Assembly (NCBI GenBank): GCA_029891345.1
Contig: CM057005.1
Coordinates: forward strand, 61,707,760 to 61,771,759
Origin: Dryococelus australis
Taxonomy: Eukaryota > Arthropoda > Insecta > Phasmatodea > Phasmatidae
Direction of reading: 5' to 3'
Length of the DNA: 64,000 nucleotides
A program made the position numbers and the translations under genes. This document shows, one piece after another, positions 1-11,716 of this stretch. The notes under the pieces are model-generated. The model was not told where the DNA came from, did no database searches, and worked only from the letters and a program-made list of their open reading frames with translations. Positions within the stretch are counted from its first letter, which is position 1. Each line of letters opens with the position of its first letter.

Positions 1-236
1 CTAGCCAACAACATTACAGGGTACTGCGTTCACAACACTGTAACATGACTTCAGTCAAAATGCAAAATCCCGAAACGTAATAGGGCTCCACAGCGAACAA
101 GTTACACCAAACTCAATTTAATTCAATTTTACCAACTACCGAAACAAGAATTTATAGAATGTTACTTAAAGCGCCTACACGATATGATTTTAAAACTTAC
201 CAAGGTAATTGCTTCGCCGAAGCCTACCGACCTTAA

Positions 237-785
237 GGGCCGGTTGCACCGACATCGCCCCGATCCGAGATCGAATGATCCTAGTTCCGAAACAGGATCC
301 TGTTTGATCTTGGTTCCAATTTAAATGTGTTGAACCAATGAACTTTCATGATTCTGGATCTCCGAGTTGTAGATCTTCGTTCCAATGTGTGAGGTCGAGT
401 TTAAGTATGAAACAAATTTTGCTATTGGTTCGTAATATATGACGTCATGGAAGTAGGCGTATTTTTCACTATAGATAGAACTAGATGTGCGATGTTTTAT
501 CTGTTTTGAGTGAATTATTGTTGTACGACTTTTACTGGATAATATTCATGTGCGTATAATGTTGTTTTAATTCCCCAAGAAAATCAATCGAACATAGTTC
601 TATCTGCTGGCGTATTTTCAAACTACATTTGTCGATGATGGCTGCTGATCTCGGATCGAGATTTCGAACCGCCGAAATGAACTTAATCTCGATCTCCAGT
701 CCAGCTCTGAACTCGAACAGTTTTCTGCGTCGATCTTAGATACGATCTCGGATCACGTTTCGAACCACGATGCTGCGACCGGCCC
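237..785. mobile_element. Harbinger-like MITE
   Basis: The ends are inverted repeats: the left end begins GGGCCGGTTGCACCGACATC and the reverse complement of the right end begins GGGCCGGTCGCAGCATCG. Both sides are flanked by TAA (234-236 and 786-788), the 3-bp target duplication usual for PIF/Harbinger elements. Further inward both halves are rich in GATCCGAGATCG-type repeats, and a second inverted pair around TAGTTCTATCT lies near 471-487 and 592-610. There is no coding frame, so it is a non-autonomous element. A CRE-like palindrome TGACGTCA sits at 440-447. The superfamily call is inferred from end sequence and duplication length. Confidence 0.7.
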
Positions 786-788
786 TAA

Positions 789-1330
789 ACCTGCTGCGCA
801 GAACAATTTCAATGTCAGCTGACATACTGACTTCCTCTGCAGAGTCCCACGGGATTCTCAAGCAGCAGCACACCTGAGGGTTTATTTCCAATCAGAAGAG
901 TAGATGTGGGCGAGACCAGCGCTGATGCAAAGGCCGTCCATTCGGAATTGCGTCACAACCAATCAGGATGTATCACTATCGCGCATGTATAAGATGATAA
1001 GGATTACATAGAGAATGGAAGGAAAAGGGAGGGGAAAGGTAACCAGAGCACTCGAGGCGGGGGAGTCACTGCTCACACATTAATTTTAGAGGCGCCCTCT
1101 ATAAAATTTGCCGCCGCCTCGCAGACACAAGCTGCGTAATAGCTTCAGCAATTTTTAGCGTCCAATAACTGAATACTATTTCGTATACAATGTGAAGGTA
1201 TGAAGGAAATCATCGAAATTAAACTGAATTTTCTTTCTTTTAGATTTTACTTGTTGAAAAGATGGGCTGAAATAATAGCCAGGACCACAAAACTCATTGA
1301 AAGCTAGTTGTTGTATGCAAATATTGCGTA
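789..1330. other. No gene; promoter-like elements
   Basis: No coding frame is convincing here. There is an ACCAATCAG CCAAT-box motif near 958 and a CTATAAAAT TATA-like motif near 1099, followed by a GC-rich stretch at about 1108-1125. The spacing between them (about 140 bp) is loose, and no downstream gene is visible on the plus strand, so a promoter is only a weak possibility. Confidence 0.2.
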
Positions 1331-2307
1331 AAGGCTGCTCACAGTGAACTGCTCACTTTTAAAATCCGCGCATAAGATCTAGTTGTATGCACATGGTGAG
1401 ATTTTCCGCCATGACTGAAATTAGCATTGCCGTGTGCCTGATGGTTTGATTTTAACATTTCTGTCATCTCGATACATGACAGTGTTAGGGGCGTAGTTCG
1501 ATGACACGATGAGGTGGTAGAGATATACTGAGGTTGAGGAGATTTATTTGGACATGAGGTACTTACCAGAACATGGTAGGGCAATATTAAACACTCGGGG
1601 GAGCACTATTAACTGAGATTAATTTAATTTACATTATTATGCCAACTCGCGCCACTAATCTGTTAAACTAACTGGACGGTCCCCACCTCAAACATGATTT
1701 CCGGAGGCTGTACCTGGTAGAGCGGTTAGCGGCGATCGGACACAGCCATTCTGCGTTCTCCCATTGTTGCTGGTCGGACGTTGAACGACGATGAGCCCTG
1801 CCATGTATTGGCCTATATCGGCGCGCTGTTTAGACACACATGTCCCTAATCGTTGGCTGGTGGAGGGGGTTTATGCTGTTGTTCCTTTTCACAATACCTT
1901 ATGTAATTCCTGGCGTCATGATTTAATATGAATGTGGGAGGCCGGGTTTCAGGCGGGGTTGTTAAGTTAAGGCTCTCCCATACAATCCTAACACTGATCA
2001 CTTTATTCATGCATCGGTCAAGTAAAACCATGAAATTATTAGGAAATAAAATATTTTATGAATTCGCTAATTCTTGCACTTACGCGTATTAAAAAACCGA
2101 AAGCAAAATAAATTACATCAAAATTTACAAAAATTTCTACCAAACAATTTTAATTATACTTTAAGACATTGAACTATTTTTCTCTGGCGTTACCAACTTC
2201 AGTGGGTGCATGCTATGCAGTGTGCTTGATGAAATACGTGCAGGTAGGGATAGTGACATTTTTCGAAAGTTGATTTTAAAAGTGCTCTGTTAAGCGTGAA
2301 CAGCCTT
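1331..2307. mobile_element. GGCTGTTCAC-family MITE, long form
   Basis: The left end AAGGCTGCTCACAGTGAAC and the reverse complement of the right end AAGGCTGTTCACGCTTAAC are inverted repeats of about 36 bp with mismatches. The element is bounded by TA at 1329-1330 and 2308-2309, suggesting a TA target-site duplication as in Tc1/mariner-type elements. Its interior shares segments with the 38.1-38.5 kb copy (the TCACTTTAT..GTCGGTCAA and GGGYGCATG..CAGTG stretches), which puts both in one subfamily. A tRNA-like box A (TGGTAGAGCGGTTAGCGGC, about 1711-1729) inside it may be a nested SINE scrap. No transposase frame is present. Confidence 0.65.
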
Positions 2308-2309
2308 TA

Positions 2310-3465
2310 TCTCCTAGCTGCTCGTTGGCAGCGAGGCCATCAGAAGCTAAATCACCAAAAATACAACAGTGTGACAGAAACTCAAGAAAAATACGCATTT
2401 GTGCGTGAGTGTAAGGGCACCAGTTCATAGTTACGGTGTGACACACAATGTAGAAATATTTAACTGTTTCGCATGCAGCACACAATATGTGGTTACACTC
2501 ACTTGCAATGCATAAGCATCCTTTCCCGCACCCAGTATGTCCAGTATAGCTGGCACAGGCATTGAATGTGCAAGGGCTGATTACTTAAATAATAATTAAA
2601 AGTCACAAAAAATGATAGTCTGTTTCAGGTTGGGAAGGAGAGTATGGTTAAGAAGAGTCGACTGGGGAAGGAGCTGTAGACCCTACTTTGACTGGAATAT
2701 GCATAAATTCTGGTACCAAGGGCCCCCTCTCTGGTATACTAAGAATAATTCTTTTTTCACTCCACGACCACATGACGAAACGTACCCCGTGGGATGCCCC
2801 GGGAGACTAGAACCTCACCTACCCATTACGCGCGAGATTAATTAGCACGCTTGCACGCAACAGGGCAACATGTTATACAGGCAGCACGACACTGATACTC
2901 ACTCCAGCCGAGAGGGGCTGGAGGGGAGCTTCACTCCCCCGCTGAACACACAAACACGTAATCTTACTTTAAAATAGGGAGCACCAAATAAACAGCCTGA
3001 ATACAGCTACACGGCGCCCCGCCGCCTAACCCTGTGATTAAGATATGTACCTGAGAGCACTTGATTTTACAAACATCCTGTGGGTTATGAGAGTCTAGGC
3101 TCCTGGTCTCACGACACAAGCCTTTCCGGCGACGTATGAGGGTTCAGGGGCGCCCGCTATATCATGGGCGTCGACATTCAGGCGGGCAGTGACCATGAAG
3201 GGGGGGAGGGGGGCAAGTAGCGAGCGAATTTTTCCCGAGTATTAAAATATAGCTGGATCTGTGTCAGTTTCGCACAGCCTTCAACTAACAACGGCCTTGC
3301 ATCCTCAACGACTTTTTATCTACAGTTCACTCACACCCCTTACTTCGAACTTTTGTGAAGCCCTGCTAAAGTTCTACTTCCAGGATATTCCTCCGCCTCG
3401 AGAAAACCAAGTTTAACCAACTCCATAAAATTACTCCAAAGGACCAGTATTCGTCTTCACTCAGC

Positions 3466-3468
<3 letters not shown>
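2310..3468. other. No gene recognised
   Basis: This stretch contains only short unsupported frames. It includes a GC-richer part near 3110-3230 with G runs, but I see no repeat ends, no coding similarity and no RNA gene. Confidence 0.4.

Positions 3469-3518
<50 letters not shown>
3469..3518. repeat. (AT)n microsatellite
   Basis: About 25 uninterrupted AT units. It abuts the body of a SINE whose tRNA-like head is missing, so it has probably replaced or interrupted the SINE 5' end. Confidence 0.95.
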
Positions 3519-3520
<2 letters not shown>

Positions 3521-3535
3521 CATAAGAACTATTTC

Positions 3536-3755
3536 TTCCCACCAAGGCGAACCGGGTTCAATCCCCGGACGGGTCACCGGATTTTCGCAAGAGGGGATCG
3601 TGCCGGACGATGCCGCTGGTCGGAGGGTTTCCTCGGGGATCTCACTTTTCCCCCGCTCCTTCATTATGGCGCCGCTCCATATTCACTTCAATCGCCCTCA
3701 TCGGCTCTCAAGACCTCACTGTTAAGATCCGCCCAAATCTCTTCACTCACTCAAC
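3536..3755 (+). mobile_element. tRNA-derived SINE, 5' truncated
   Basis: The box B region GGGTTCAATCCCC and the body (GATGCCGCTGGTCGG, TCGGGGATCTC, CATCGGCTCTCAAGACC, AAATCTCTTCACTCACTCAAC) match the full-length SINE at 20646-20913. The box A half is absent at the junction with the AT microsatellite. Confidence 0.75.
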
Positions 3756-3775
3756 AATTTCTTACTAGGTATTAC

Positions 3776-4318
3776 CAACCACCCATTTTCTACACATTGT
3801 TATTTATATTAATTATAAACATAAAGTTTTTGATGATAACTTATTGATGATGAAATATCAGTAAAAGATCAACTGAACTAAAAATAAGGTCGCTACATGT
3901 TAACAAAAGTATGCACCACTTGTTATACATGGAATATTTAGGAAACAACCAAACACATGGGTATATTATTCAAAGGTTTGATACAAAAAATATGACGAAA
4001 CAACTATCATGTTTCTTCATTGTATATTAATGTAATAACGCCGGACGTATTGTATATTCGATCAACGTTGTCACTCAATTTTATTCGTTTCAGGAAAATC
4101 ATGCCTCGCTTTGCCCTTATACATAAAACATCCGTATTTGCCCATTTATGTGTTTCCCTCTCCTGTGTGCGGGGCCATTATCCATCCCATGGCCCTCGAT
4201 GCCTTGTATTACGTGTGTTAGGAGTTTGGATAACAAGAGAGACTTATAAACTACACGCCTCCAAAAAGTTTTGCACCACAGGAGTTTTTTTGCGGGTTGC
4301 TCACGGCCCAGGAAATTG
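3776..4318. other. No gene recognised
   Basis: AT-rich DNA with short overlapping frames on both strands near 4020-4330. No coding signature, repeat end or RNA gene was seen. Confidence 0.4.
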
Positions 4319-4552
4319 TACAGGCTGTTCACTATAAAGTGAGCACTTCTGAGGCCCTGGTTACTTTCTCCTTTCAGTCATTTTTCATCCTTTAACCGCC
4401 TCTTTTAAATAAATATTGCCATGTAAGTAATGGACATAGTGTATATTCCACTCCACTCGCAAATTTAACGTGTAAAATGAAACACGTTTATTAGCTATTA
4501 TTCCAAATGAGAGGGCTTTCAAAAGCGCTCGGTTTACCGTGAACAGCCTATA
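4319..4552. mobile_element. GGCTGTTCAC-family MITE, short form
   Basis: It starts CAGGCTGTTCACTATAAAGT after TA and ends with GGTTTACCGTGAACAGCC followed by TATA. The 230-bp size and the interior (CCTTTCA, ATAAATATTGCC, TATTAGCTATTA) match the short copies at 6381-6624 and 25512-25757. Non-coding. Confidence 0.75.
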
Positions 4553-5457
4553 TAGAATGAAATTAATACTGTGTGTACAGAATACCTTGGTAAACTTGAC
4601 GAATGTCTTTTTCTTTATCGCGCCGACTGTCTGAGCTAACACACTTCATCTGCAGCCAATTACAGGAGGTGCAAAATTTTCTTCCAAGTGTTTGTGTTGT
4701 CATGCGAAAGCTTAATCTAGTTAGTTGGAAAGCTGTATTTAGGCGTTTGTGTTATTCGTTTACATCTTCATAAATCTGTGATAAAATTTTGGCTTCCTTA
4801 CCCCTGGATTTTACACAGTTCTACGTTATGCTCCTCCCTGAAACAGAGTCCTGTTGACGCTCCTGGCTAGTATTTGATGGAAAGGAGAAGGAAAACGAAA
4901 TAGACAGAGGCACAGTCCGAAATGACAAATTCGGGTTTTTTTTTTCCGAAGGTTTTACGTCTGAAGTTGTCAACAGTCGCGGCAATGAGCATTTTTACAC
5001 TAACAGTGAGAATTATTTTTATCAAAATTTAATGCTTAAAACAGAAATAATATTTCTACAATCATCACTGGAATGCTGCGAATACGTTAATAAAGAAGAA
5101 AAAATAATGCAGTAACGGCTCCAAAAAAAAAATTTGTAGCCAAATATATGTAAATAAAGCACAACACTCACTTGTTTTTTTTTCCTAGGGTAGTTTATGA
5201 ACAGTTATTTGTTTTAAAAAAAACTATTTTAATTGCGCATTCGCATGTGTTTTGAATGTTAAATCCAACGTGTCACTGCTTTTGTCATTAATGTATTTTT
5301 GCTAACATCCGCTAAATACAAAATACCAGATTTTTGTATGCAAAAATCGGGTCACGTGATCATTTTGTCAACAAAACCGGCCATTTCGGACACGGCCAGA
5401 GTTGCATCGTATCAATACCTGGCTTAAATTTGGTCGACAATATAAGTTGCAAGTAGA
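4553..5457. other. No gene recognised
   Basis: AT-rich, with short homopolymer runs of T and A at about 4936, 5125, 5176 and 5217. No coding frame or repeat end could be supported. Confidence 0.4.
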
Positions 5458-5878
5458 GTGTGTTCACAATAAAGTGAGCACTTTATAAATGAACCTTAGA
5501 AAAAATTTCACTACCCCTGCATGCATATATTTTGATGGCCGTACTAAGTGAAATTTGCCCAGTTAAGTTGGTGACGGCCTATAGAAGGTAGTTCATTATC
5601 TTAACGTAGAATAAATAATGTTATGTGACCATTTGTGATAAATTTAAATTAATTCTTTCATTATCGGTTTTTTTATTGCATCGAAGTGTAAAAATGAGCA
5701 GAACTGTAAAGTTTTTACTTTCTTAACAATTTCACAGTTTAATTTGACCGGCGAATGAATAAATTGACGAGGCCCATGGCAATGTTAATTTTGCATAAGG
5801 CGGAGGAATACACAACGTTTACGCTAGTAGATGTCGAGCAGGGCTTTCAAAAGTGCTCATTTTACCGTGTAAAGCCAA
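5458..5878. mobile_element. GGCTGTTCAC-family MITE, diverged
   Basis: The left end TGTTCACAATAAAGTGAGCAC and right end AAAAGTGCTCATTTTACCGTG are the family inverted repeats with mismatches. The interior (CCAGTTAAGTTGGTGACGGC) is the reverse orientation of the interior of the 38-kb copy and also matches the partial copy at 21660-21950. The 125-residue open frame 5755-6132 begins inside this end and has no recognisable domain, so I treat it as fortuitous. Confidence 0.6.
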
Positions 5879-6209
5879 TAAACGTCGAAACGTATGCGTA
5901 TTGGCTTCATTTCATAACCTGGCTGCCTAGTGTGGAGCATTCCCGCTCGTATCGTAATCGGATTACGCAGCAGCAGACCAAGCGATATCGCAGGTCGTAC
6001 GACATGTTCGTTAACTTTAACAAACAAGTCTGGAAAACGAGACGTCGAGATAAGCAAGACGTGGATTTATTGCCGTCGTGCTTAAACTGCATTATTTGTC
6101 TCGTAATTGGGAGATGTTACGTTCCGAGATGAAATATATCTGTCCTGATCGCCTTTGCTCCTCTCAGTTTGTTACTGCTGATTTCCTGCGCATTTCAAAT
6201 CTATCTCTG

Positions 6210-6236
6210 AAAAAAAAAAAAAAAAAAAAAAAAAAA
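6210..6236. repeat. Poly(A) tract
   Basis: A run of A residues. It might be a retroposon tail, but no element body can be recognised next to it. Confidence 0.8.
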
Positions 6237-6380
6237 GACAAAATGATAGAAGTGTGGACGAAATTGCAAAGGTACTTTTGAGCACACGTATTCCAGAAAT
6301 AATAGTCGTAAATAAACGTGTACGCCTGATATCATAACAAATAGTGTCATCAAATAGTATATAAAATGTTCACATGCCTT

Positions 6381-6624
6381 TATAGGCTCTTCACGGTAAA
6401 GAGTGAGCACTTTTTAAGGCCCTTCTAAATTTTTCCTTTCATCCTATTTCCATATTCCTGCTGTTTTTTAATATAAATATTGCTTTGCGACGAATAAGCA
6501 CAGTGTGTACGTTTCACCACCTTCAAAATGTAATGCCTGATGTTGCGATAAGATATATTTATTAGTGGTTAAAGCCTGTTGAAAGGGCCTTAAAAAGTTC
6601 TCACTTTACCGTGAACGGCCTATA
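6381..6624. mobile_element. GGCTGTTCAC-family MITE, short form
   Basis: The ends TATAGGCTCTTCACGGTAAA and TTTACCGTGAACGGCCTATA form an inverted pair. The interior is closely similar to 25512-25757 along its whole length (CCTTTCATCCT, CCTGCTG, TAATGCCTGATG, AAGATATATTTAT). Non-coding. Confidence 0.85.
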
Positions 6625-6649
6625 GGTGTGTATACAAGAAGTTCTGAAA

Positions 6650-7062
6650 CTACCCGTCGAAATTCAGACCACAGCATCTGTGGGCGAACATAAACAAGAA
6701 ATTATAGAAACAAAATTGTCGGAGAGGCCATGTAGCATGTTTAAATTGAAATTGCGGTCGGATGGGTTGCCACTGTCCTGCCCACAGGCGTCGCCGCAGT
6801 GGCAGGTGAGCTTGTGGAGTTCACGGTTGCTTATATACAAGCACTGGCCGCATGTCGCGCCACCGTTGTTCGCCTTCGTGTCATGCAACTTGTCGTGCAC
6901 GCAGGTACATACTGCTGCGAACACCCGGCGTCGTTTGTCAAAATTCAACTTCAATTTAAACATACTAGATGGCCTTACCAAACATTTTGTGACGAGAGTT
7001 TTTTTGTTTCTGTTTGTCCACAGTTGCTGTGGCTTGAATTTCGGCAGGTAGTCTCCGAACAT
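6650..7062. repeat. Fold-back with inverted arms
   Basis: An arm at about 6658-6760 and the reverse complement of about 6940-7045 share CGAAATTCA, CCACAGCA, CTGTGG, AAGGCCAT/GAGGCCAT and ATGTTTAAATTGAA in the same order, roughly three quarters identical by eye. The spacer is about 180 bp. Both strands stay open across it (141 codons plus at 6626-7051, 132 codons minus at 6664-7062). The minus frame holds a cysteine cluster (CGQC, CHCGDAC) in the spacer. No known domain was recognised, so coding status is unclear. Confidence 0.55.
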
Positions 7063-8300
7063 CTTGTGTAGTGGCTAAACAACTAAACACGATTTTGTCC
7101 GCTAAGAGTACTAAAAATACCACAGAAATATGTGTACTGTCTGCGAAATAAATTGGGGGTTGCCTAAGGAGAAGGGAAACAACTGCTTATGTAGCTCCGG
7201 CTTTGTAGCATCCGACCTGAAAACATAATCCCTTTACACGCTGTTCATCTGCAGAAGTTGTTTACAATGAATGACAGTGAAAGCTCAGGAATATAGAAAT
7301 GTTATTTGTAGCAGTGAAGGGCAATTAGAAAAACGTACGAAGGGTTACGACTGCGAGGCTAGAAACAAGTGTTAAGACATATCGATCTGCAATGTAACTG
7401 ATAGGGTAGCCACCAAATCTGGCATCAATCAAGGTTTGTCCTTAGGTTAAGCAAACATGGCAAACAGTGCCCAAACCAAGCGTAAATTACTTCTGGAGGA
7501 ATTCAGATATGTAAAACATAGCTATAATATTAATATTCATTTAAATACTTTGTTCCATTATGTAAGTATTTTTACATGCTGCTGCTATCTATCGCTTCCC
7601 TTCTCCCGTCCTGATCGAGCTAGCGAAGGAGTGCGTCAAGACCAGGTGAGTAGTAACCCAAGAAGAGCACGGAGATTTACAAAGGCGAGACACAACGTGC
7701 ACCAGATAAGCATATAGGAAATCCTGCGCTCCCGTCCTTAGGCGGATTGAATTTTTGGGGGTTATCTTTGCAAGAATGTTCTGCTCATCACCCTAGACTC
7801 TCTCAGCGAGACTCGGGGTGCAGGGAACCTTCCATATCGGGCCAGCGAGACTACTTGAGCCGCGATGCGGCCTCCGAGTCTCTGAAACTCTAGCCTGAGC
7901 CTCCGAGCCAACAGTCTAGAGTTTTGGAGGATTGTAGGAACTTAAACGTCAGGTGTCCGAAAACAGCGAAGAGACGAGCAAGTAGGGCGACGAGTGGCGG
8001 CGAGCGCGACCAGCAGGAGTGTGGTCTGAGAACTGCGAGCACTCTGTACAGTAAAGAGTGGGACTGACGGGCAGGAATATTGAACTGGATGGGTGAGGGA
8101 TAAGGCATTAGGATTGAATATGTGTAAATAATGAGTGTGGATTTAGTGCCTGTAACCAATATAGAGAAATTGATAATGACTTTAATAAGAACTGAGATAG
8201 CCATCAAATATTACTCTCACTGAAAATAAAAAAAGTAACGGTGGAGATATGTAGTTTAATGTTGTAAATAATAACTGAGAATAAATTAAAACAAAATTTA
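7063..8300. other. No firm gene; possible micro-exon
   Basis: Mostly unassigned. Near 7643 there is a strong 5' splice-site match (ACCAG then GTGAGT) preceded by a pyrimidine-rich stretch ending in CTAG near 7621, which would delimit a very short exon. No flanking exons were identified. The 7790-7930 part is GC-richer and contains repeats of GCGAGACT. Confidence 0.2.
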
Positions 8301-10178
8301 GTTGTATTATAATATTAAAACCACCAACCCTCACGAACTTTTGGTAATAAGATTTTCTGGTACAATGGCGTTACATATATCCATAACATTCATGTTCCGA
8401 AATCGAATATTAAGCGTTTCGCCTACCATGATATATTTTGCGTGTCGGAGGCCTAAAAGCGCGGAAGCACCGAGGATTACCTTGGCATGTGCCTCACATA
8501 CCTCATCGCCACTATGCGCACGGCAATGAACATGTGTGCAGTCTTTCGCAAATATTTGCAGCAGCATCTGATTACCAAAACCAACGCAAACTCTATCTCT
8601 AGCTTCTTGTCTATTGACGTACATTTTCATGGTTATCTGAGCTTTCGGCCATGCACCAAATGTCAGTGCGTAATATCTGCTTACATGAGGACAGCTTTGT
8701 TCAGAGTGATAGGTGTAAGTGTGAAATGAGGCAGGCTAGAGTGAAATTACCCGACGGAAAACTTTCCAAAATGTTTTGGTTAAGGGTTTATGTAACCACG
8801 TCGTTACTAATTCCGCCCACTACAGTACCTGGTCGTGTCCAGCCCGATTATTGTGGGACTAAGGAGCTCATATGCGGACAATTACAAGGCTCTTTATTTT
8901 CTACTGTTACATATTAAAAATAATAGAGTAATTTAAAATTTTTCTACGCGATTCTGTCTCTTGTTAAATACGGCAAGCATATTACTTTCACAGATCAAAG
9001 AGTTTATTTCCAATCCTTCAGTTTGCTCAACATGTCTTGAGTTAGGATGCTTTCTTTGTTATAGAAACCTGACTCATTCAAAGACCGGTGAAGTCTATGT
9101 ATTAAATTTATCTTTGCTGTTCAGAAAATCGATAGTATGCGAAATATATTTTCGGTTGCCTCAAAAGTATAGATAATTTTATACCTTAGATCATATTTGG
9201 TTATCTCAGCTCGGAAGTTATCGCGAAAAGCAAAATGATAAAAACCAAATTAAATCAATATTTAGAGCTTATATTACAATCTGCCGGAAACATTAAATAT
9301 TTTAAATAAATTACATATAATAATATAATATATATTTGTATATATTCATGTAAATGTGTACACATAATTATATAAACTGGCAATAAGTATTTATCATTAT
9401 ATATTATATAGGTACATGCACATTTATATAAAGTGTGGGTTGTGTCATTAATTATTTCGGTTTACAGATACGTCTCATTTTATATAACATTGGTTGTAAT
9501 CAGAAAATACCCACCTGTTAAATATTCGCAACCATTTACGTACGAATTATTTGACCATGGTCATATTAAATATACCATGAGTCATTTTCTATTTTCCTGT
9601 AATTCTGGTATTGCAATACTTTGAAATACGACAATATAGTTACACTCTAACGAAAGAGAATATTTATTTTTCACGGGCATGTTTATTCACCGCCTGCTTG
9701 GTAGTGTCCCCTGCAGTTTAGCATGAGTTGATGTGTTTGGCCAAGGGAATATTGGGGCGCGGTGCCATGGGATTGAGAGATGTGTGACTGACGTCACGGT
9801 AAATGAAGATTAAGCTTGCTAAATTAACGCTATCGATCTGCAATTTCTATTACACATTTCGGCGCTCGGCTGATCGCTATCGGCCAAGTTCAAGAAGCGA
9901 GGGAGCGACACGGGCAGAACTAACACACACGCCTGGTGCCTCATCGCTACTACACGCAAGGCGATCAGTGTTTCCATAGTAACGCTGTACTGTGCAAATT
10001 AGCTCTGTAACAGTGGGGTTTCATTACACGCGATGAGAGCCCACAGATCTAACCATGCCTGTATATTTGTATTTTTCTCTTGCCGCTTAAGAAAACTGCA
10101 TAGGCAAGATTTAAAAATGCGATATTGAACCATTTTCACGACCTTCGAAGCATTTCGTGTCGAAAAAAGAAGCCGATG
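8301..10178. other. No gene recognised
   Basis: AT-rich sequence with only short frames. A full CRE palindrome TGACGTCA lies at 9789-9796, and a GC-richer segment follows at 9860-9965. No coding similarity, RNA gene or element end was found. Confidence 0.4.
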
Positions 10179-10191
10179 AATAAATAAATAA

Positions 10192-10262
<71 letters not shown>

Positions 10263-10270
10263 GTATATAT
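10179..10270. repeat. (AATA)n / (TA)n microsatellite
   Basis: Several AATA units run directly into a long TA array. Confidence 0.95.
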
Positions 10271-10865
10271 TACAATTCACTTGTGAAGTTTTACTAGTTT
10301 ATTATTGGCTTGTGTTAGTTGTGCAATCAAATAATTTCCTCATAAGACTACCGATCGTGGGTGTGTGTACTGCGGACCAGTATTGGCTTACGTGCGACAA
10401 TAAGCACGTGTTTTAGATATAGTGCTCATACATCAGGATTTGTGGAAAACTATTTTTTGAGTAAATGATTAAATAAATTATAACAAGCATGCTACCGTTG
10501 TAGTGAAATGTATTGCAGGTTGCGTATCAGTAATGAGTGCAACAAAACAGCTACCAGCAGTCTAGCTGAATTTCTGGAAGGCAAAGTTCACATGTTCCTG
10601 AGCCACGAATAAATAATTATTTGCTGGTATTTATATTTAAATACCTAACACTGACAATGACTCGAGATGTTTGTTTCCAATATGACTTTATCTCCTTTGT
10701 ACATATTTAATGTCAATATAGTAAATGGTTTCTGGTAAATAAAATCAATTCCCGTTTTAGTTATGCCCTCTATTTACATTACATTAGTTCTCTGATATGA
10801 TACAGTTTTATACTTATCTATGTGTATGCAGTAGAAAAAAAAATGGGGGGGATTTGCAGGCTGAC
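10271..10865. other. No gene recognised
   Basis: Unassigned AT-rich DNA lying just upstream of the LINE fragment. No features supported. Confidence 0.4.
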
Positions 10866-11670
10866 ATGGACAAGATATGATTGTGGACCAGGAAAAATAA
10901 AATGAAGATAAATGTAAGAAAAATTAAGGTAGTGAGGTTTACAAGGAAGAAGATTATAAGCAAGGACATGTACAGATGGGAGGGACAAGAGATAGAAGAA
11001 GCAGCAGAATATAAGTATCTAGGAATTGTACTGCAGGGAGACCTCAGGTGGAAAAAACAGGTATATAGGGTGGTAGCAAAGGGAAGAAGGGCTCTGGGTA
11101 TGCTGGGAAGGGTGCTGAAGGGAGTCAGCTGTGAGATGAAGAAGAAGGCGTATGGCACAATGGTATGGCCAATGTCAGAATATGCTGCGGCAGTGTGGGA
11201 CCCGTATGTGGAGGTGGAGGTGCGAGAACTGGAAAAGGTGCAAAGAAGGGCAGCAAGATGGGTGACGGGTAAGTGGAGAAGGCAGGGGCAGGATGATGAG
11301 GAAGAAGAGAACTATCATCAGTGATGGTGAAAGAAATGGAGTGGAGCTCATTGAAGGACAGGAGGTAAGTTGAACTGCTAGCCAGAATGTACAGGGTGGC
11401 GAATGAAGAGGGGGGATGGGGAGGGCTACACTTCAAGCTAAGTAAGAGGGTATTTAGAGGGAGATAAAACAACAGTGAGTAGCTTCAGAGGGTGTGGTGG
11501 AGAACGGAGAGGGGTAGGCAGGCCATGCTTGTGAGGTTTGTGAGGGAGTGGAATGTGTTGAGGGATGAATTGGTATCTGTGAGAGGGGTTGGTACGTTCA
11601 GGAAAGGAGTGGAAGAGGAATTGGTTGGGTAAGGGAGAGGTGAGAGAGCTCGCCACAGGGTGGTAGTCTA
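10866..11670 (+). pseudogene. LINE reverse transcriptase 3' fragment
   Basis: This is the C-terminal part of a non-LTR retrotransposon polymerase. The longest open stretch (10881-11324) carries the post-catalytic signature of these proteins: WTRKNKMKINVRKIK, then KYLGIVLQGDLRW, a run leading to SEYAAAVWDPY, and LEKVQRRAARWVTG. Beyond a frameshift and stops the usual LINE tail continues near 11535-11630 (REWNVLRDEL). The catalytic palm and the endonuclease are absent, so the copy is strongly 5' truncated. An in-frame stop lies just upstream of 10881. The fragment is purine-rich on this strand. The clade (CR1- or Jockey-like) cannot be fixed from this piece. Confidence 0.75.
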
Positions 11671-11683
11671 AATGCTAGTGTAT

Positions 11684-11716
11684 GTATTTATTTATTTTAT
11701 TTATTTATTTATTTAC
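11684..11716 (+). repeat. (TTTA)n LINE tail
   Basis: A tandem TTTA/TATT array directly follows the LINE fragment, where many non-LTR elements end in a simple repeat instead of poly(A). Confidence 0.7.

Noticed and set aside
5755-6132. 125-codon plus-strand frame
   Set aside because: Begins within a MITE end and has no family resemblance.
9999-10280. Tyr-Ile repeat protein frame
   Set aside because: It is the translation of a TA microsatellite; the same applies to 3461-3664.
10814-11656. Proline/leucine-rich minus-strand frames
   Set aside because: They are antisense shadows of the purine-rich LINE fragment.
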